A stretch of DNA of 64,000 nt, from positions 1-64,000 of the forward strand of contig JADJXJ010000003.1 of assembly GCA_016715945.1 (NCBI GenBank). The letters are read 5' to 3'. A program made the translations under genes and the position numbers. Of the stretch, positions 42,387-51,800 are shown piece after piece. The stretch is from Bacteroidota bacterium. GTDB lineage: Bacteria; Bacteroidota; Bacteroidia; Bacteroidales; F082. The notes under the pieces were generated by a model. It was not told the origin of the DNA and searched no databases. It was given only the letters and a program-made list of their open reading frames with translations. The first letter of the stretch is position 1. The number at the start of each line of letters is the position of its first letter.

Positions 42387-43745
42387 ATGGTTTTCGTAAA
42401 CCGAACAGAGGAGCTCGACAGGTTAAAGTCCGCGTTGACGGCCGAAAAACCTGCATTTGTTGTCATCTACGGTCGCAGGCGCATTGGCAAATCGTCCCTG
42501 ATCAGGCAGGCGCTTGCGCCGGACGATGTATATTTTATGGCCGACCAGACCGAGCGTGCACACCAGATCGCCTTATTGGCTCGAGAGATCGGCCTCAGAA
42601 TGAATGGCTTTGAGCGGCTGATTTATCCTGACTGGCAAGCCTTGTTCGAGTCCCTCAACGCACGCACCCGCGAGCGGTTTACCTTGTACCTCGATGAGTT
42701 TCCTTATCTGGTCAAAAGTTCTCCCGAACTGCCGGCTGTGCTTCAAAAGCTTTTGGATGGCAAAACCCTCAGGTACAACGTCGTTATTTGCGGTTCGTCG
42801 CAGCAGTTGATGCAGGGTTTGGTGCTTGAGGCTGCATCACCCCTCTATGGCCGGGCAGACCAGATACTAAAGCTCCAGCCGCTAAGTGTATATCATCTGT
42901 CGGAGGCGCTGGGCTGTTCTTCGCATTCCGCTGTGGAAGAATATGCAGTCTGGGGTGGTATTCCCCGCTACTGGGAGGTCCGGCTGCAAAGCAAATCGAT
43001 TCGGGAGGCCATTGTGCACAATGTGATCAATGCCAAAGGCTTGCTCTTTGAAGAGCCATATCGCCTGCTCATCGACGATATGCGCGATATTGTGCAGGCG
43101 TCCACCCTGCTTTCGCTGATTGGCAATGGCGTCAACCGGGTTTCTGAAATAGCTGCCCGGACCAACAAACCTGCAACCAGCCTGTCGCGACCCCTGGATA
43201 AGTTGATCGAGCTGGGCTATATCCGGCGTGAGATACCTTTTGGCGAGCCTCCCCGGAGCAGTAAAAAGGGCATCTACAAAATTGCAGACCCCTTTATGGA
43301 TTTTTATTTCAGGTTTGTGGTGCCCAACCGTACCCTTATCGAGCTGGGAAGAAGCCGGCTGGTGCTGCAGGAAGTCGAAAATAGCCTGAGCAGCTACGTT
43401 TCAGGACATTGGGAGGAGTTGTGCCGCAGGGCAGTCAGCGGACAAACCCTCATGGGCAGGCAATTCCGTGCAGCATCCCGCTGGTGGGGCAATGTAGCGC
43501 GAAACCAGCAAATAGAAATCGACCTGCTGGCCGAATCAACCGACGGCAAATATTTACTGGCCGGCGAAGCCAAATGGTCGGACAACCACAATACCGAACA
43601 GCTTATCAGTCAGCTGCTTGCAAAGACACAAAAGCTGCCGTTTGCAAAGGATAAACAAATCCTTCCCGTTTTATTCCTAAAAAACCATCCCCATCCCTCC
43701 GAAAACATCATCCTGCCCGACCAGCTCCTTCAACTGATGAAATAA
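42387..43745 (+). CDS. AAA+ ATPase with C-terminal DUF234 nuclease-like domain
   Basis: A 452-residue protein of the archaeal-type ATPase family. Walker A is YGRRRIGKSSLIRQ (about 29-42), Walker B is FTLYLDEFPYLV, and sensor-like VVICGSSQQLM follows. A winged-helix region (VSEIAARTNKPATSLSRPLDKLIELGYI) leads to DUF234, ending in EIDLLAES...YLLAGEAKWS, a REase-like D...ExK pattern. The cellular role of this family is unresolved (proposed mobile-element or DNA-linked roles). It is monocistronic and sits alone between two repeat islands. TATTTTTG at 42361-42368 is a likely -7 box. Confidence 0.87.
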   Translation: MVFVNRTEELDRLKSALTAEKPAFVVIYGRRRIGKSSLIRQALAPDDVYFMADQTERAHQIALLAREIGLRMNGFERLIYPDWQALFESLNARTRERFTLYLDEFPYLVKSSPELPAVLQKLLDGKTLRYNVVICGSSQQLMQGLVLEAASPLYGRADQILKLQPLSVYHLSEALGCSSHSAVEEYAVWGGIPRYWEVRLQSKSIREAIVHNVINAKGLLFEEPYRLLIDDMRDIVQASTLLSLIGNGVNRVSEIAARTNKPATSLSRPLDKLIELGYIRREIPFGEPPRSSKKGIYKIADPFMDFYFRFVVPNRTLIELGRSRLVLQEVENSLSSYVSGHWEELCRRAVSGQTLMGRQFRAASRWWGNVARNQQIEIDLLAESTDGKYLLAGEAKWSDNHNTEQLISQLLAKTQKLPFAKDKQILPVLFLKNHPHPSENIILPDQLLQLMK

Positions 43746-44190
43746 GGAATTCCAAAATTCCGGATTCAAAAATTCAAAGATTGGTTTAGTGCCTGACGAT
43801 AAAGGGGTTAGGAATTGCGAGTTGGGGGTTACGGGAGGTTGACGATAGTTGTCATTGTTGTCATAGTTGTCGTTGTTGTCGTGGTTCAGTTCAGCTTACC
43901 AGTTTCCATGTGATTTGAAGTTATTTCGAACAGAACTCCTTTCGAAATGATATATTGCAATTAAAGTGTTCATGCAGAATTACTTGACACCTTCACCGGG
44001 CTGAGCGGGGAGGTAGCTTCGTTCGCCCAAGGCTCCAGCTGAGGCGGACACGCTTTTTGCGTTCTTTTGGGCCAGCAAAAGAACAAAAAAAAGCCACTGG
44101 TTTTGGGATACCAAAGGCCCAAAATTCCAATACCCCCAACCCGTCACCCTGTCACCCGTCACACCGTCACCCGCCACCCGCCTCCCATCC
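43746..44190. repeat. Repeat island with an empty palindrome site
   Basis: Contains one copy of the unit seen in the 40.4-kb island (GGTTACGGGAGGTTGACG, GTTGTC tract, CAGTTCAGCTTACC). The junction CACCGGGCTGAGCGGGGAG then continues directly into GTAGCTTCGTTCGCC at 44012, with no two-arm palindrome between. A GTTCTTTTG / CAAAAGAAC hairpin at 44060-44083 follows. No gene is seen. Confidence 0.7.
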
Positions 44191-44228
44191 CCCATTTTCC
44201 CTATCTTCGCAGGCTGAAAAAATAACCC

Positions 44229-44972
44229 ATGCGGTTCAGCTTTGTACTGATTTACGTGCTTCTTTTTCTTTCCGCGATGGTACAGGCGCAGCGTGCTTCC
44301 AATCCGCACAACCTGCCCCTGGTCAGTACTCCGGAAGCTTATCTGGCCGAGTTGCAGCAAAGCGACGACAACCTCATGCTCAACCTCGAAGCCCTCATTC
44401 CCGGCCTGCGGCTCGACATCCGCTACGCCACCACCGACAACTTCACCCGCACCCAGGTCTATCCCTATCCGGCTGCATGGCTGCGCAAGCCTGCCGCGCT
44501 GGCCCTGGCCCGGGTGCAGCAGGCCCTCGACAGCCTCGGCCTGGCCCTTGTGGTGTACGATGCCTACCGGCCCTATGCCGCTACCCTAAAGTTTTATGAC
44601 ATCTATCCCGACCCCCGTTTTGTGGCCGACCCGGCCAAAGGCTCACGCCACAACCGCGGCGCAGCTGTGGATGTCGGGCTGATCCGCAAAGCCGACGGCA
44701 GCCTCCTGCCCATGCCCACTGAATACGACCACTTCGGTCCGGAAGCCTTCCCCACCAACAACAACCTGCCCGAACATATCATTGCCAACCGCGACCTGCT
44801 CATCCGTATCATGCAACGCTATGGCTTCGAGGTGCTCAGCAGCGAGTGGTGGCACTTCGACTTCGTGGGCTGGCAGCGCTTCAGCCTCCTCGACCTGAGC
44901 TTTGCCCAGCTCCGAAAAGCCTCAAAAAAGGCAGGCAGCACCAGCTATCCCAAAAAAGAACTATCACACTGA
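44229..44972 (+). CDS. VanX/DdpX-like D-alanyl-D-alanine dipeptidase (peptidase M15D)
   Basis: A 247-residue exported zinc peptidase. The signal peptide cleaves near residue 20 (VQAQ). Zinc ligands are His141 and Asp148 in SRHNRGAAVDVG and His209 in EWWHFDF, with Glu206 as catalytic base; the substrate-site DAYRP (111-115) is also conserved. It hydrolyses D-Ala-D-Ala, probably for peptidoglycan turnover, since no van genes are nearby. TATCTTCG at 44202-44209 is a near-consensus -7 box, 19 nt before the start. leuS follows 19 nt downstream. Confidence 0.88.
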   Translation: MRFSFVLIYVLLFLSAMVQAQRASNPHNLPLVSTPEAYLAELQQSDDNLMLNLEALIPGLRLDIRYATTDNFTRTQVYPYPAAWLRKPAALALARVQQALDSLGLALVVYDAYRPYAATLKFYDIYPDPRFVADPAKGSRHNRGAAVDVGLIRKADGSLLPMPTEYDHFGPEAFPTNNNLPEHIIANRDLLIRIMQRYGFEVLSSEWWHFDFVGWQRFSLLDLSFAQLRKASKKAGSTSYPKKELSH

Positions 44973-44991
44973 CGCATAAGGATATATCACC

Positions 44992-47775
44992 ATGGAGTAC
45001 AATTTCAAGGAAGTAGAAAAGAAATGGCAGCAATACTGGCGCGAACACCAGGTGTATAAGGTGGACATCGACCACAGCAAACCCAAGTACTATGTGCTCG
45101 ACATGTTTCCTTATCCCTCAGGCGCCGGACTGCATGTGGGGCATCCGCTCGGCTATATCGCCTCCGACATTTATTCCCGTTACAAACGCCTCAGGGGCTA
45201 CAATGTGCTCCATCCCATGGGATACGACGCCTTTGGCCTTCCTGCCGAACAATACGCCATCCAAACCGGCACCCATCCGGCTGTAACCACCGAAATCAAC
45301 ATCAACCGCTATCGCGAACAGCTCGACAAAATCGGCTTCTCGTTCGACTGGAGCCGCGAGGTGCGCACCAGCGACCCTAAATACTACAAATGGACTCAGT
45401 GGACCTTTATCCAGCTCTTTCACCACTGGTACAACAACGACACCCAAAAAGCCGAACCCATCCCGCGCCTGGTCAGCATCTTCGAAAAGGAGGGCAATGC
45501 CGGCGTGCATGCTGCCTGTGGTGAGGTGGAGGTGTTTACGGCCACGCAGTGGAACCAGATGACCGAAGTGGAGCAGCAGCAGGTGCTCATGCAGTATCGC
45601 CTGGCCTACCTCGACAATACCATGGTCAACTGGTGTCCGGCCCTGGGCACGGTGCTGGCCAACGACGAGGTGAGCGAAGGCCTTTCGGTGCGCGGCGGCC
45701 ATCCGGTGGAACGCAAGACGATGAAGCAATGGCTGCTGCGCATCACCGCCTATGCCGACCGCCTGCTCGAAGGCCTCGACCACATCGAGTGGAGCGATTC
45801 GCTCAAGGAAATCCAGCGCAACTGGATCGGAAAGTCCACCGGTGGCGCCATCCGTTTTGCCCTCGAAGGGCACAGCCTTGATATTGAAGTATTTACTACG
45901 CGACCTGATACCATCTTTGGCGCCACCTTTATGGTGCTGGCGCCCGAGCATCCGCTGGTGGCCCGGATCACCACGCCGGAGCAGCAGGCCGAGGTGGAGG
46001 CCTATGTGCAGCGCACCAAAAACCGCTCCGAGCGCGAGCGCATGGCCGAAGTGAAAAAGGTGAGCGGAGCCTTCACGGGTGCCTATGCCATCAACCCCTT
46101 CAACCAGGCCCGCATCCCGGTCTGGATTGCCGACTATGTGCTCATGGGCTATGGCACCGGCGCCATCATGGCTGTGCCGGCCCACGACAGCCGCGACTTT
46201 GCCTTTGCCCGCCACTTCAACCTGCCCATCATCCAGGTGATCAGCCGGCCAGGCGAACAACCCTCCGACCCGGCCACCTGGAACGAAAGCTACGACTCGA
46301 AAGAAGGCATCGCCATCAACTCGGGCTTCATCAACGGGCTGGAAGTGAAAGACGCCATCGAAGCCGTGGTGGCCGAAGCCGGGAAACGTGGCATCGGCAC
46401 CCGCCAGACCAACTACCGCCTGCGCGATGCCATCTTCAGCCGCCAACGCTATTGGGGCGAACCTTTCCCTGTGTATTACAAAGACGGCATGCCCTACACC
46501 CTGCCCGAAGATCAGCTCCCCCTCGAACTGCCACCCGTGGATGCCTACCTGCCCACCGAATCGGGCGAACCTCCCCTGGCAAGGGCCAAAAACTGGCACA
46601 CCCCCGAGGGTTATCCCCTCGAAACCAATACCATGCCCGGCTTTGCCGGCTCAAGCGGATACTACCTCCGCTACATGGACCCCCACAACAACGAACGCTA
46701 TTTTTCCGACGAAGCCATCAGATACTGGCAAAATGTGGACCTCTACATCGGCGGAGCCGAACATGCCACCGGCCACCTCATCTACGCAAGGTTCTGGAAC
46801 ATGTTTCTCTACGACCTTGGCATGACCGTGCATCCCGAGCCGTTCAAAAAACTCATCAACCAGGGCATGATACAGGGCCGGTCGAACTTCGTCTATCGCA
46901 TCGCCGGCACCAACACCTTTGTCAGCGCCAATCTCCGCCACCAATACGAGGTGCAGGCCCTGCATGTGGACGTCAACCTGGTGCACAACGACCAGCTCGA
47001 CCTCGAAGCCTTCCGCAACTGGCAACCCCAGTTTGCCGACGCGGAATTCATCCTCGAAAACGGAAAATACATCTGCGGCTGGGAAGTCGAGAAGATGTCC
47101 AAGTCGAAATACAACGTCCAGAACCCCGACGACCTCATCGAAAAATACGGTGCCGACACCCTGCGCCTGTATGAGATGTTTCTTGGCCCGCTCGAACAAT
47201 CCAAACCCTGGGACACCCAGGGCATCGAGGGCGTGTTTAGGTTCATCCGTAAGCTCTGGCGGTTGTTTCACGACGAAAACAACAAACCCGACATCTCCGA
47301 AGCGCCAGCCACCGAAGATGAGCTCCGGGTATTGCACCGCACCATTAAAAAGGTGGAAGACGACATCGAGCGTTTCTCGTTCAACACTGCCGTGTCGGCC
47401 TTTATGATCTGTGTGAACGAACTCACCGAGCTGCACTGCCGCAAACGCCAGATCCTGCAGCCCCTCACCATCCTGATTTCGGCCTACGCCCCGCATATTG
47501 CCGAAGAACTCTGGCAGATACTGGGCCACACCCAAAGCGTGGTGATGCAGCAATGGCCGCAATACAAGGAAGAATACCTCAGCGAAAACACTTTTACCTA
47601 TCCGGTATCGTTTAATGGTAAGACACGTTTCAAACTGACCCTGCCCGCCGACATGAGCCAGCACGACATTGAAAAAGCTGCCCTGGAGGCCCCCGAAACT
47701 GCCCGCTATACCGAAGGCAAACCGGTGCGCAAGGTGATCGTGGTACCAAAACGGATTATCAACATTGTTGTGTGA
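44992..47775 (+). CDS. leuS: Leucyl-tRNA synthetase
   Basis: A 927-residue class I synthetase of normal bacterial length, charging tRNA-Leu with leucine. The N terminus is YNFKEVEKKWQQYW. The HIGH motif is HVGH at 48-51 within PYPSGAGLHVGHPLGY. The CP1 editing domain is present (TTRPDTIFGATFMVLAPEHPL, then GYGTGAIMAVPAHDSRDF with the conserved editing Asp). KMSKS is at about 701-705 (KMSKSKYNV), followed by the anticodon-binding helices. Its stop codon overlaps the next start by one base (TGATG). Confidence 0.98.
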   Translation: MEYNFKEVEKKWQQYWREHQVYKVDIDHSKPKYYVLDMFPYPSGAGLHVGHPLGYIASDIYSRYKRLRGYNVLHPMGYDAFGLPAEQYAIQTGTHPAVTTEININRYREQLDKIGFSFDWSREVRTSDPKYYKWTQWTFIQLFHHWYNNDTQKAEPIPRLVSIFEKEGNAGVHAACGEVEVFTATQWNQMTEVEQQQVLMQYRLAYLDNTMVNWCPALGTVLANDEVSEGLSVRGGHPVERKTMKQWLLRITAYADRLLEGLDHIEWSDSLKEIQRNWIGKSTGGAIRFALEGHSLDIEVFTTRPDTIFGATFMVLAPEHPLVARITTPEQQAEVEAYVQRTKNRSERERMAEVKKVSGAFTGAYAINPFNQARIPVWIADYVLMGYGTGAIMAVPAHDSRDFAFARHFNLPIIQVISRPGEQPSDPATWNESYDSKEGIAINSGFINGLEVKDAIEAVVAEAGKRGIGTRQTNYRLRDAIFSRQRYWGEPFPVYYKDGMPYTLPEDQLPLELPPVDAYLPTESGEPPLARAKNWHTPEGYPLETNTMPGFAGSSGYYLRYMDPHNNERYFSDEAIRYWQNVDLYIGGAEHATGHLIYARFWNMFLYDLGMTVHPEPFKKLINQGMIQGRSNFVYRIAGTNTFVSANLRHQYEVQALHVDVNLVHNDQLDLEAFRNWQPQFADAEFILENGKYICGWEVEKMSKSKYNVQNPDDLIEKYGADTLRLYEMFLGPLEQSKPWDTQGIEGVFRFIRKLWRLFHDENNKPDISEAPATEDELRVLHRTIKKVEDDIERFSFNTAVSAFMICVNELTELHCRKRQILQPLTILISAYAPHIAEELWQILGHTQSVVMQQWPQYKEEYLSENTFTYPVSFNGKTRFKLTLPADMSQHDIEKAALEAPETARYTEGKPVRKVIVVPKRIINIVV

Positions 47776-48584
47776 TGAAAATCAGGCTGGTGCGCACTGC
47801 GCTTTTCCTGTTCTTTGCGAGCATCCTGCTGCCCGGGGCACAGGCCCAGCAGTTGCGCACCCACCCCAACAATGCCTGGGACACAGGCGAGTTTCTCCGA
47901 TACCGGGTATATTACAACTCCATGCTCACCGGCAACGTCACAGCGGGTGAGGCCACCATCGAAGTCAAGCCCACCTCCAGGAGGTTTTTTGGCCGCGAGG
48001 TGTGGCATATCGAAGCCCACGGGCGCAGCAGGGGAGCCTTCAACTGGTTTTTTAAGGTGCGCAACCGCTACGAAAGCTTTGTGGACAAGCAGGCGGTCAT
48101 CCCCTACCTCTTTATCCGCCGCACCCGCGAAGGCAGCTATGTCAAAGACGACGACGTCTATTTTTACCCCCAGCAGCGCCTGGCTGTGAGCAAAACTGCC
48201 CGTAAACCCATACCCGAAAACGTGCACGACTTCGTGTCGGCACTCTACTTCATGCGCACCCTCAGCCTGAGCGACTTCGACGCACAGGGCAACTATTTCA
48301 TCGACTTTTTTCTCGACGACTCAGTCTATAACAGCAAGGTGGTCTTTGTGGGCCGGGAAGAAATCACCACCAGCCTGGGCACTTTCCGCTGCCTCAAGAT
48401 AGCCCCCATGATGGCCACAGGCAATGTGTTTGCCGATGCCTACCCCATGTTTGTGTGGGTGACCGACGACGAAAACCACCTTCCCCTGCTCGCCGAATCG
48501 AAAGTGATTGTGGGCAGCGTCAAAATGGAACTCGTCGAAGCCCGCAACCTCAAAAACCCCATGAAAGCCCGCCTCCGGATGTGA
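47775..48584 (+). CDS. DUF3108-family exported protein
   Basis: About 269 residues from ATG 47775, coupled to leuS. The signal peptide ends near PGAQAQ. The mature beta-rich domain has the DUF3108 pattern: FLRYRVYYNSMLTGNVTAGEATIEV, YESFVDKQAVIPYLFIRRTREGSY, and a C-terminal VWVTDDENHLPLLAESKVIVGSVKMEL. Periplasmic or outer-membrane proteins of this type have no defined biochemical function. The 271-nt stretch after the gene holds an AT-rich TTGAATC repeat and a remnant of the AAGATTGGTT/GCCTGACGATAAA repeat but no gene. Confidence 0.85.
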   Translation: MKIRLVRTALFLFFASILLPGAQAQQLRTHPNNAWDTGEFLRYRVYYNSMLTGNVTAGEATIEVKPTSRRFFGREVWHIEAHGRSRGAFNWFFKVRNRYESFVDKQAVIPYLFIRRTREGSYVKDDDVYFYPQQRLAVSKTARKPIPENVHDFVSALYFMRTLSLSDFDAQGNYFIDFFLDDSVYNSKVVFVGREEITTSLGTFRCLKIAPMMATGNVFADAYPMFVWVTDDENHLPLLAESKVIVGSVKMELVEARNLKNPMKARLRM

Positions 48585-48855
48585 TTATTTTTCTGTTTTC
48601 CACACATCAGCCCAACAAGGCACATCCTGCCTGCCCAACCGCTCAACCATCTCAGGCACGATTTTTGAAACCCAGATCCTCGAAAAAGAAATTCAATGAT
48701 TCCGGATTCATAATTCAAAGATTGGTTAAGCGCCTGACGATAAAAACAATACCATTATATCTCATCCACCTACCTCACCCACTCAACAACCTCCGAATCC
48801 TTAAATCTTGAATTTTTGAATTTTTGAATTTTTGAATCCCGCAACCCAGCGCCCC

Positions 48856-51800
48856 ATGTTCCCCAATAAAACCCTCCTGATAACCGCCCTGACCACCATC
48901 CTCCTAGTCATCGGCCCCGGAAAAGCCGGAAACAAGTCCGAAGAGTCGTTCGATCAGCTCTGGCAACAGGCCCTGCAGCTGAACGAAAAACAGCTGCCAC
49001 AGTCGGCCCTGCTGGTCGTCAACCGCATCTACGACAAAGCCCTGGCCGAAAACAACCCGCAACAGATGCTGCGGGCCATGATCTTTGGCTTCAGCCTGCG
49101 CAAGTCGTTCGAAGACGGGGTGTTCAACAACGCCATCGGTCAAACCCGGCAGCTGATATCCCAATCCGACTTCCCTGTCAGGGCGATCGCCCATTCGCTT
49201 CTGGCCGAGATGTATTGGTTTCATTATCAGGAAAACCGCTACCGCATCCTTGAGCGCGAGACCACTGCTGCACCTGAGGCTTCCGATCCCGACGAATGGG
49301 ATGCCCCGCGCTACCGCGACCAGATACTGCACCATTACCAGCAAAGCATCCGCAACCAGGCCGAACTCGAACGTATCAGCCTGAAAGACTGGGATATCCT
49401 GCTCGAAAAACACGATACCACTGCAATCGAACTGCAGCCCACCTTATTCGATTTCCTGGCAGGACGCTACCTGCGCTTCCTCGAGGGCGGCGATGCTGCC
49501 CTGCAGTCGCGCCTGCCCCTGTCGCAGGCCCTGCCCGACGACATCTGGCAACCAGCCACCCTGTTTGCCACCCTCGACCTGCCCAGGCAAGACCACGAAA
49601 CCCTGCTCCGGCTCAGGATCATGCAACGTATCCTGACGTCAAACATCCGCCTCGGCAATACCTTTGCCCTCATTCACAACGATTTGCAGCGCTATCGCTG
49701 GCTCAGCCAGGTCACCGGCAACCAGCAGGCCTACTTCGAAGCCCTGAGCCGGCTCAGGCAACAATACCTCGCGCATCCCGCTTCCACAGAGATTGATGCC
49801 GACCTGGCGGAACTGCTTCGCAGCAACACCGCCATTTCAGGCATCGACATGCCCCTGGCACAGGCCCTGCGCATTTGTGATGAAGCCATTGCCCGCCATC
49901 CCGACAGCCGCGGCGCCCAACGCTGCAAAGCCCTGCGCGCCGAAATCCAGGCCTCAAGCCTCAGGCTGATTGTGTCGCGCACCGAATATCCCGGAAAACC
50001 TATCCCGGCTTTGCTCACCTACCGCAACCTCACCAGGCCGGCCTTCCGCATTGCCAGGGTCACCAAAGAGCAGCTGAGCCAGATCAACCAAAGCTTCGAC
50101 CATCAAACCCGTGTGAAGGCCTTGTTGCAACTTCCGGTGCAAAACCAGTGGCAACTCGAGCTGCCCTTCGAACCCGACTATGCCGAACACAGCAGCATCA
50201 TCGCCCTGCCCGCCCTGAATCCCGGACTGTACGTCGTGCTGGCCTCCGATCAAAACGACTTCAGTCCCGAACGATACATTGCTTATACCACTTTTCAGGT
50301 GAGCAGCATGTCGTTCATGCAGGTCAACCGCAAGGGTACCAACAACTTTGTGCTCCTCGACCGCCATAGCGGAAAGCCTGTGGCCGGCGCAAAGGTGAGT
50401 GTCGCGGTACGCGAATACGACTACGGCCAGCAAAAAACTGTGGAAAAAACCCTTGCCACATTCCTCACCCCGCGCAATGGCGAATTCCTCATCGGCCCCG
50501 ACCTGCCCGGGCTGCCACGCAACCGCTCGTTTTACCTCGAAATCTCAAAGAATGGCGATACCCTCCTGACGGACAACTACTTCGACGCCAGCCAACGCAC
50601 CGAAGCGCAGCGCAGCCTCTATAAATCGTGGATATTCACCGATCGTGCCATCTACCGCCCCGGACAGATCATCTACTTCAAAGGCATCAGCCTGGCAAAA
50701 CATCCCGGATCGGATTGGACAACCAACACTGCAGCCCAAAGCACGGTCAGGTTGTTCGACGTCAACGGCCGCGAACTGCAGGCGCTCAGGCTGAAAACCA
50801 ACGAATACGGCTCGTTCGAAGGCAGCTTTGTGCTGCCGGCCACAATGCTCACCGGTCAGGTGCGCATCGGCAACGAACACGGCAACAGTTTTGTCCATGT
50901 GGAGGAGTACAAACGACCCACGTTTGAAGTGAAAATCCTCCCGACAGATGTGCAACTCATGCTCGGCGACAGCCTCAGGTTCAAAGCCGAAGCCAGAGCT
51001 TTTGCCGGTTATCCCGTTGATGGCGCGAAGGTGGATTACCGCATCGAGCGCAGGGAATACTTCCCCTGGATGCCCTGGTGGCGGGTGTGGCCCACCGAAC
51101 CTGTCAGTCAGCTCATCGGGCAGGGGAGTACCCTCACCCGTCCCGATGGCAGTTTTGACATCCCCTTTGTGGCTTTGCCCGACTTTTCCAGGCCCATTGA
51201 CGATGAGCAATATTACGACTATGTGGTCACGGCCTGGGTGACCGACCGCACCGGCGAAACCAGACAATCCTCAACCAGCCTGCGCATCGGCAACCGCAGC
51301 CTCATCCTGAGTGCCCAGCTGCCACGCAACATCAGCCTGCAGCAAGCCCACAACTCAAAAATCCTGCTGAATACCACCCAGGGCCGGCCGGCAGCAGCAC
51401 AAACCACCTTCAGCTTTTACCTCATCGAAACAGGCAGGACAACTATCCGTCCGGCCATCTTCGACCGTCCCGACCGCCGCCTGCTCGATGAGCAAAGCCT
51501 GAAAACCCTCTTTCCGAACGATGATTTCTATGCGCCTTACCTGCCCGACAGCCTCCCCAAGAAGCTCATCCTGACCTACCATGCCCTGGTCAACGGCAGT
51601 GCGCCGGCCTTGCCCGAAACCCTTGCCCAGTGGCCCGAAGGCGAATACCTGGCCGAATACCAGACCACCGACCATGCCGGAAACCCTGTTAGATTGCAGC
51701 AACGTTTCACCCTCCACAATCCTGCTTCGAGCCGCACCCTGCCCGAACAGTTCGTCTTTGCCGAAATGACAACAGGCGAAGCCAAACCGGGCGACACCCT

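Noticed and set aside
45118..46599. 493-codon open frame on the minus strand
   Set aside because: It is exactly antisense to leuS, whose motifs are unmistakable; GC-rich codon bias opens the opposite frame. The same holds for other long antisense frames opposite the dehydratase (36697-38619) and A2M genes.
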